Assembly (NCBI RefSeq): GCF_024868665.1 | Contig: NC_079906.1 | Span: 8,022,791-8,086,790, forward strand | Direction: 5' to 3' | Origin: Triplophysa rosa | Lineage: Eukaryota; Chordata; Actinopteri; Cypriniformes; Nemacheilidae | DNA: 64,000 nucleotides | Shown here: positions 62,801-64,000 of the stretch, piece by piece | Position numbering within the stretch: the first letter of the stretch is position 1 | Layout: each line of letters starts with the position of its first letter | The notes under the pieces: generated by a model | What the model saw: the letters and a program-made list of their open reading frames with translations, nothing else | What the model was told of the DNA's origin: nothing | Databases searched by the model: none | Translations under genes and position numbers: made by a program

Positions 62801-63825
62801 ATGCCTCTGAATACCAGTTAAAGGATTAGTTCCTCCAGCAATGAAAATTCTGTCATCCTTTACTTACCCGTATGGTTTCTTTCTTTCATGGAACACAAGA
62901 GGAGAAATTTTGTTGATGCCTCTTATTTTTTTAATCTTTTTGTGGTGCATGAAGGCCAGAAAGTCATGTTGGTTTTTATTATAGTAGTAAATGATCCTTT
63001 TTGTTCTCCTCAGCCTTACTCCAGCTACACCTTCATCTGAAAGCAACCTCACCCCATCGCCACGGAAACCCAGCCCACCCCACACGTCAGAACAGAGTCT
63101 TCTCATCGACACAACAGACGGCTATGCCACCTCTCCTCACACACAGACTGAGCTCCCATTTCCAGAGGTCAGTCTTAAAGGGACAGTTCACCAAAAAATC
63201 AAAATTCTGTCTTCATTTATTCACCCTGGATTAAATCAGTGGGGACTGTCACTGAGGCTTTCTTTCATCATACTTTGATTGTTTCGACGTAAACAAGCAA
63301 GCTTTTTGTCTCTATCCGCACAGACACCCACAACACTGTTAGACACCAGTGCACAACGTGCCAAGGCTCAGTTGAGAAGTAAGAGCACTCGCCGAGCCCC
63401 TCCCTCTCGAGCTGCCCGGCACAGCGCCGTGTTATCACAAGTACCTGAAGGGAGCGGAGCAGGAGGCGATGAATGGCGCTACAGAGACACAACAGGTATT
63501 CAACAAGTTTTAGCATCTAAACACCTGTTTATACATTCCTACAAGTGCTTCTCATCCCATAAGCGTTGCTTTTAGCAGATGATGGCTCGTAACTCAACCA
63601 TAATTGTCTCTTATGTGTAGTGTAAGTGAGGTCGATAAAATCCTCAACACTCACTCTAGTCTCTCCGTCTGTCTGTCTGTAGAGGATAAGACTGACTCTT
63701 CTAAACCGGAGGAGGAGTCAGACTCCGAAGAGCAGACCAAGGGACCGAAGTCCCGTACATCTTCCAGCTCTTCTCAACCGCAGAGAGTGGCTCTCTTCCC
63801 GGGAATGGACCCATCTGCCCTCATG
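32477..63825 (+). CDS. kiaa1671: KIAA1671-like gene, long isoform (spliced, 3' end outside window)
   Basis: Eight coding exons join in frame: 32477-33777, 34934-35012, 36371-39508, 40283-40408, 60736-60854, 63014-63167, 63324-63495 and 63683-63825. They give 1,744 codons before the window edge. Visible parts are a Pro/Lys-rich N-terminus with PKP repeats (residues 30-130), a Ser/Pro-rich disordered region, an E/R/K/Q-rich helix (about 840-1185), a Pro/Gln-rich stretch (about 1230-1500), a basic RSRSM segment (about 1508) and a C-terminal block with [13 protein letters not shown] and [13 protein letters not shown]. Established knowledge: that C-terminal block is shared by TNKS1BP1 and KIAA1671 (tankyrase-binding protein C-terminal domain). 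From memory, the MAAQVE start, the size (human KIAA1671 is about 1,800 residues) and the SQYGTWETG motif fit KIAA1671 better than TNKS1BP1. The function of KIAA1671 is poorly known; a scaffold or cytoskeletal role is only inference. The start ATG has G at -3 and G at +4. It lies 8 nt inside its exon. The gene itself is secure; the exact orthologue is less so. Confidence 0.8.
33838..34370 (-). mobile_element. Tc1/mariner relic with TA target site
   Basis: Ends CACTGCCCGTCCAAAAAAAG and CTTTTTTTGGATGGGCAGTG, flanked by TA. The minus strand encodes broken Tc1 transposase: [11 protein letters not shown], then (after a frameshift) [17 protein letters not shown]. At 533 bp it is deleted and inactive. 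It lies 60 bp inside the intron after the start-codon exon. Confidence 0.85.
34371..34933. other. Intron between coding exons 1 and 2
   Basis: Nothing besides the Tc1 relic on its left. Confidence 0.7.
34934..35012 (+). CDS. kiaa1671: KIAA1671-like coding exon 2 (79 bp)
   Basis: The acceptor is TTTGTTTACAG and the donor AAG|GTATAAG. One base completes an Arg codon with the previous exon. It then encodes [19 protein letters not shown] and seven more residues, ending in phase 0. It is too short to be found as an open frame alone. The support is that the phases on both sides match and the acidic/Ser-rich composition continues the neighbouring exons. Confidence 0.85.
35013..36370. other. Intron between coding exons 2 and 3
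   Basis: T-rich plus strand (35690-35960). No element recognised. Confidence 0.7.
36371..39508 (+). CDS. kiaa1671: KIAA1671-like giant coding exon 3 (3,138 bp) with long charged helix
   Basis: The acceptor is TGTTTTGTAG and the donor CAACAG|GTAAGA. It encodes 1,046 residues (461-1506) in phase 0 with no stop. The first third is a mixed Ser/Glu region with [18 protein letters not shown] near residue 650 and [13 protein letters not shown] near 746. From about 840 to 1185 almost every residue is E, R, K, Q, L or M, in loose six-residue repeats such as ERQREL. This predicts a single long alpha helix or coiled coil. Three motifs of the form RPKxLD or RPAILD occur near residues 731, 1187 and 1225. 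The last 280 residues are rich in Pro, Gln, Ser and Thr. The frame continues a short way into the intron to 39625, which is read-through, not coding. Confidence 0.95.
39509..40282. other. Intron between coding exons 3 and 4
   Basis: The open frame of exon 3 runs on to 39625 by chance. A moderately GC-rich patch (39960-40110) may be repeat-derived. Confidence 0.7.
40283..40408 (+). CDS. kiaa1671: KIAA1671-like coding exon 4 (126 bp)
   Basis: The acceptor is CTGTTTGTGTAG and the donor CTCG|GTACGT. It encodes 42 residues in phase 0 at both ends: a basic [11 protein letters not shown] block, an acidic/aromatic [13 protein letters not shown] and a second basic run RTRRSRS. The sequence has the look of a conserved short motif exon, possibly a phospho-regulated basic site. 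The next coding exon of this gene is about 20 kb away. Confidence 0.88.
40409..42354. other. Long intron, left part
   Basis: AT-rich with no exon or clear element. A CT-rich patch lies at 41678-41700. Confidence 0.5.
42355..42490 (+). repeat. Second copy of the 130-bp interspersed repeat
   Basis: Inverse of 30043-30175, sharing GTATCTTCGAAGAGT and TTTGATCACATTTATAAAAG. Confidence 0.7.
42784..43264. mobile_element. hAT MITE, ends CAGTGTTGGG...CCCAACACTG, perfect 8-bp target duplication
   Basis: Flanks CATCCATC at 42776-42783 and 43265-43272. The inside is made of TAACTAGTTACT/GTAATTAAATTAC motifs in both orientations, so it can fold back. Length is 481 bp and non-coding. Confidence 0.9.
43273..44597. 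other. Intron, partly repeat
   Basis: 43290-43490 has GTTGACGTGTGCGCATG / GTTGACACGTGGGCGTG / GGTCGACGCATGGGCGTG, three imperfect 40-55 bp direct units; a C run and a T run follow. The rest is AT-rich. Confidence 0.5.
44598..44785. mobile_element. Inverted-repeat MITE (diverged copy of 61798-62032)
   Basis: Contains CCCTGGACAGGGTTTAGATT and, inverted, AGGCTTAAACCCTGTCTGG, with the middle part ACAAACATTACTGGTGT shared with 61798-62032. Confidence 0.65.
44863..45162. mobile_element. Cyprinid foldback MITE (copy 3)
   Basis: Starts AAGTGATAGTTCACCCC and ends with TTTTGGGTGAATTATAACTT; palindromic halves include AAATTTCCTTGTTCTGCTGA and its near-inverse. Confidence 0.85.
45163..46182. other. Intron, no feature recognised
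   Basis: AT-rich, frames under 65 codons only. Confidence 0.5.
46183..47136. mobile_element. Probable hAT fragment interrupted by a duplicated segment
   Basis: The left end TAGACCGATAAATCGTGCC and the right end CAATATCGGTCGACC are inverted. Inside are two direct copies of an about 115-bp piece (46214-46325 and 46651-46777) on either side of 46326-46650. Ends are decayed and no target duplication was confirmed. Confidence 0.45.
46326..46650 (+). repeat. Duplicated 320-bp segment, copy A
   Basis: About 96% identical to 48876-49208 over its whole length, with small indels. The part from CTCTTGGAAAACCCGG to AATGCGTGACTGTACG is nearly unchanged. Confidence 0.92.
47137..48020. other. Intron, no feature recognised
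   Basis: The frame at 47545-47823 (minus) lacks support. Confidence 0.5.
48021..48067. repeat. (CT)n microsatellite
   Basis: A CT run of about 47 bp, followed by a looser pyrimidine-rich tract to about 48220 just upstream of the putative short-isoform 5' region. Confidence 0.97.
48068..49597 (+). promoter_or_regulatory. kiaa1671: Candidate internal promoter and 5' UTR for the short isoform
   Basis: The DNA between the CT microsatellite and the ATG at 49598 is unlike the surrounding transposon debris and has mixed GC content. A pyrimidine-rich stretch (48110-48220) precedes it, and a possible donor CTGACAG|GTGAAT lies at about 48488, which could end a separate untranslated exon. Part of it (48876-49208) is duplicated at 46326-46650. 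Promoter activity is inferred only from position upstream of a good start exon. Confidence 0.35.
48876..49208 (+). repeat. Duplicated 320-bp segment, copy B (upstream of short-isoform exon)
   Basis: Likely the source copy, since its flanks are single-copy-looking sequence continuous with the 5' region of the exon at 49598. Ends at AAACGGACTG. It contains a short open frame (48867-49130) that copy A does not keep. Confidence 0.9.
49598..49894 (+). CDS. kiaa1671: Alternative first coding exon (short isoform)
   Basis: The ATG has A at -3 and G at +4 and an in-frame TGA seven codons upstream. The exon encodes exactly 99 codons to the donor CTCT|GTAAGA, so it ends in phase 0. The next coding exon (60736) needs phase 0, so the join is clean. 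The product begins [20 protein letters not shown]. It has an amphipathic segment [20 protein letters not shown] and an Arg/Ser-rich tail ([16 protein letters not shown]) with possible basophilic kinase sites. It would replace the first 1,548 residues of the long form. I do not recognise this N-terminus. Alternative: a cassette exon of the long form (it is phase 0 at the end but lacks a clear acceptor at its start), or an independent gene. The open frame and donor are seen; the isoform is inference. Confidence 0.7.
49895..50474. other. Intron after the short-isoform exon
   Basis: Inverted words GTTAGCTGGTTTCAGCC and CCTAGGCTGGTTT occur near 50380 and 50465; no defined element. Confidence 0.5.
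50475..50885. mobile_element. Inverted-repeat element, ends TTTAAAGTCCC
   Basis: Ends TTTAAAGTCCCAGTGAA and TTCACGGGGACTTTAAA match as 16 of 17 inverted bases. The TTAA core is suggestive of piggyBac-type targeting. It is 411 bp without a transposase. Confidence 0.75.
51522..51813. mobile_element. Cyprinid foldback MITE (copy 4)
   Basis: Starts TTTTAAAGGGATAGTTCACC and ends GGTGAACTGTCCCTTTAAAA, the most complete pair of ends among the copies in this window. Confidence 0.9.
52389..52614. mobile_element. Small inverted-repeat element TGTACACTGTAAAAAA
   Basis: Left TGTACACTGTAAAAAAG and right TTTTTTTTAGTGTACA are inverted. The inside is AT-rich and non-coding. Confidence 0.6.
52787..53108. 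mobile_element. Foldback MITE, diverged relative of the AAAGGGATAGTTC family
   Basis: Starts TTAAAGTGATAGTTTGCCC and ends GATGAACTATCACTTTAAG; halves pair through CAGAACACAAAAAAAGAT and ATCTTCTTTTGTGTTCTG. Confidence 0.85.
53109..54859. other. Intron with CA repeat, otherwise plain
   Basis: Nothing else supported. Confidence 0.5.
53802..53880. repeat. (CA)n microsatellite
   Basis: A CA run of about 78 bp with two CG interruptions near 53850 and 53860. Confidence 0.97.
54860..55043 (-). mobile_element. Fragment of hAT family A, split by the 55044-57370 element
   Basis: Inverse of about 21720-21885 (GCGATACAGTTTGGCAGGTG, TTTGTCGTTGTGCTTGTTCC). The sequence at 57371-57660, with CATGAACTTCATCCACAGAG, looks like the other part of the same element. 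Confidence 0.65.
55044..57370. mobile_element. Inverted-repeat element TACACTGTAAAAAATAAAGG, about 2.3 kb
   Basis: Left TACACTGTAAAAAATAAAGG with GGTTCTTTGAGGAACC, right GTTTTATTTTTACAGTGTA. AGGTTCTTTGAG also appears near the right end. Repeated GGTTCT/AGAACC words occur at both ends. There is no transposase; a GC-rich part at 56440-56720 and a patch at 55740-55860 are unidentified. Confidence 0.6.
57371..57660 (-). mobile_element. Second part of the split hAT family A fragment
   Basis: Read inverted it resembles 29510-29700 (GATGAAGTTCATGTGTTCAT, GCGCAAGC/GCGCAGGC motifs, TTAAAGTGTGC-type sequence). Its junction to 57370 carries no clear target duplication. Confidence 0.55.
57661..59186. 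other. Intron, no feature recognised
   Basis: AT-rich, many TACTGTA words (57720-57800). Confidence 0.5.
59187..59336. mobile_element. 150-bp palindromic MITE
   Basis: TAACACCGTGTCTACACCCG at the left pairs with the inverse of GGTGTAGACACGGCGTTA at the right. CGACGCGA and TCGCGTC also pair. It is non-coding. Confidence 0.75.
59337..60735. other. Intron, no feature recognised
   Basis: The 115-codon frame at 59722-60069 has no splice or family support. Confidence 0.5.
60736..60854 (+). CDS. kiaa1671: KIAA1671-like coding exon 5 (119 bp), shared by both isoforms
   Basis: The acceptor is ATGTCTACAG and the donor GAAAG|GTGAAC. It encodes 39 residues and two bases of a Ser codon: an acidic/Gln-rich stretch ending in [13 protein letters not shown]. 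The short aromatic motif is reminiscent of KIAA1671 proteins as I remember them. Phase 0 at its start allows joining to 40408 (long form) or 49894 (short form). Confidence 0.9.
61430..61680 (+). other. LTR-like stretch with a poly(A) signal
   Basis: TGTTGGCGAATAGTGGGAGG near the left, then TCTCTTTCTAATAAACC and GGGGCTTCGTTCCCACCC before TGTTGCA. The layout resembles the R/U5 part of an LTR. No target duplication was found, so this is a weak suggestion. Confidence 0.25.
61798..62032. mobile_element. Inverted-repeat MITE GGGGCGGTTTCCCAGACAGG
   Basis: Left GGGGCGGTTTCCCAGACAGG and right CCTGTCTGGGAAATCACCCC pair; GACTAGGCCT and AGGACTAGTC pair near the middle. Non-coding. Confidence 0.8.
62817..62905. 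mobile_element. Fragment of the foldback MITE superfamily
   Basis: GTTAAAGGATTAGTTCCTCC then AAAATTCTGTCATCCTTTAC and CATGGAACACAAGAGG: the left part of the element family seen at 52787-53108. Confidence 0.6.
63014..63167 (+). CDS. kiaa1671: KIAA1671-like coding exon 6 (154 bp)
   Basis: The acceptor is TTCTCCTCAG and the donor CCAGAG|GTCAGT. One base completes the Ser codon, followed by 51 residues rich in Ser, Pro and Thr ([18 protein letters not shown] near the start, [14 protein letters not shown] near the end). It ends in phase 0. The downstream intron is only 156 bp and is partly made of a MITE fragment. Confidence 0.9.
63173..63228. mobile_element. MITE left-end fragment inside a 156-bp intron
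   Basis: TTAAAGGGACAGTTCACC followed by AAATTCTGTCTTCATTTATT begins about five bases after the splice donor at 63168 and fills a third of the intron. Confidence 0.75.
63324..63495 (+). CDS. kiaa1671: KIAA1671-like coding exon 7: start of tankyrase-binding-type C-terminal domain
   Basis: The acceptor is TATCCGCACAG and the donor ACAACAG|GTATTC. It encodes 57 residues plus one base. It contains [17 protein letters not shown] followed by [13 protein letters not shown], which matches the start of the conserved C-terminal domain of TNKS1BP1/KIAA1671 (the human TNKS1BP1 equivalent, as I recall it, is a LDSAMYRSRANLGRK-type segment). This is the strongest single piece of family evidence in the window. 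Confidence 0.92.
63683..63825 (+). CDS. kiaa1671: KIAA1671-like coding exon 8 (143 bp), last in window
   Basis: The acceptor is GTCTGTCTGTAG and the donor CTCATG|GTGAGA. Two bases complete a Glu codon, then 47 residues follow: an acidic segment ([13 protein letters not shown]), a Ser run, and [15 protein letters not shown]. The last motif corresponds to VNLFPGLSPSALK of TNKS1BP1, so the C-terminal domain continues in the next exon, beyond the window. Phase 0 at the end. Confidence 0.9.
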
Positions 63826-64000
63826 GTGAGAGAGCTTCCTAGACAATGTGAATGAATTAGCATTGTCATTCCATTTTAGACATGCAACATACATGTCTGA
63901 AAAATCTGAACAATCATGAAGTGTCACCAGTTTTACCCTTATGTCTCTCCTATGCTTTCTTCTCTGTCTATTTCATTGGTGGTTGTTTATTGTGGCTCTA
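63826..64000. other. Start of the intron after coding exon 8
   Basis: No further exon before the window edge. Confidence 0.7.

Larger units (their letters stand above)
60855..63013. other. Intron between coding exons 5 and 6
   Basis: Holds the elements listed at 61430, 61798 and 62817, plus GGGTCTTAAAAAGTATT repeats (61258-61330 and 62050), a motif seen in many fish introns. Confidence 0.6.

Noticed and set aside
34934..63825. Calling the gene TNKS1BP1 outright
   Set aside because: The C-terminal domain is shared, but the start ([10 protein letters not shown]), the SQYGTWETG and RSRSM segments and total length fit KIAA1671 better. A database search is needed to settle it.
1..64000. CRISPR arrays, operons, bacterial promoters, integrons
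   Set aside because: No spaced identical repeats, Shine-Dalgarno-led gene runs or prokaryotic genes; the DNA is clearly vertebrate.

Overview
The window is vertebrate nuclear DNA, almost certainly from a cyprinid-type teleost. The evidence is GT-AG introns of many kilobases, a spliced gene with vertebrate-only homology, long CA/GA/CT microsatellites, and very dense DNA-transposon remains typical of carp/zebrafish-like genomes: hAT elements with 8-bp target duplications, foldback MITEs beginning AAAGGGATAGTTCACC, a Tc1 relic, L2 and tRNA-SINE pieces, and a solo LTR. All calls come from reading the sequence; no database search was possible.

The only clear protein gene is on the plus strand and fills the right half. 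I read it as the fish counterpart of KIAA1671, a relative of the tankyrase-1-binding protein TNKS1BP1. A possible CpG-rich promoter and first exon lie near 16.8-17.2 kb, and a non-coding exon lies at 31170-31263. Coding exons are 32477-33777, 34934-35012, 36371-39508, 40283-40408, 60736-60854, 63014-63167, 63324-63495 and 63683-63825. The gene runs off the right edge after 1,744 codons, and every junction keeps frame. A second start exon at 49598-49894 is phase-compatible with the 60736 exon and would give a short isoform that shares only the C-terminal half of the conserved domain.

The left third (1-17 kb) has no confident gene. It holds a 606-bp solo LTR with a 5-bp target duplication (4082-4687) and a 1.95-kb composite inverted-repeat element (5185-7138). 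It also holds tandem, partly broken copies of a two-exon unit on the minus strand (11.2-15.1 kb), which look like the 3' ends of a small receptor-like gene family I cannot name.

The middle (18-30.5 kb, inside the first intron if the 17-kb promoter is right) is a stack of hAT-type elements nested several deep. One of these (26185-28791) carries a 345-bp, about 99% identical inverted repeat that could fold into a long hairpin. The 42-60 kb stretch between exon 6 and exon 7 holds more elements and a 320-bp duplication of the DNA just upstream of the short-isoform start exon.
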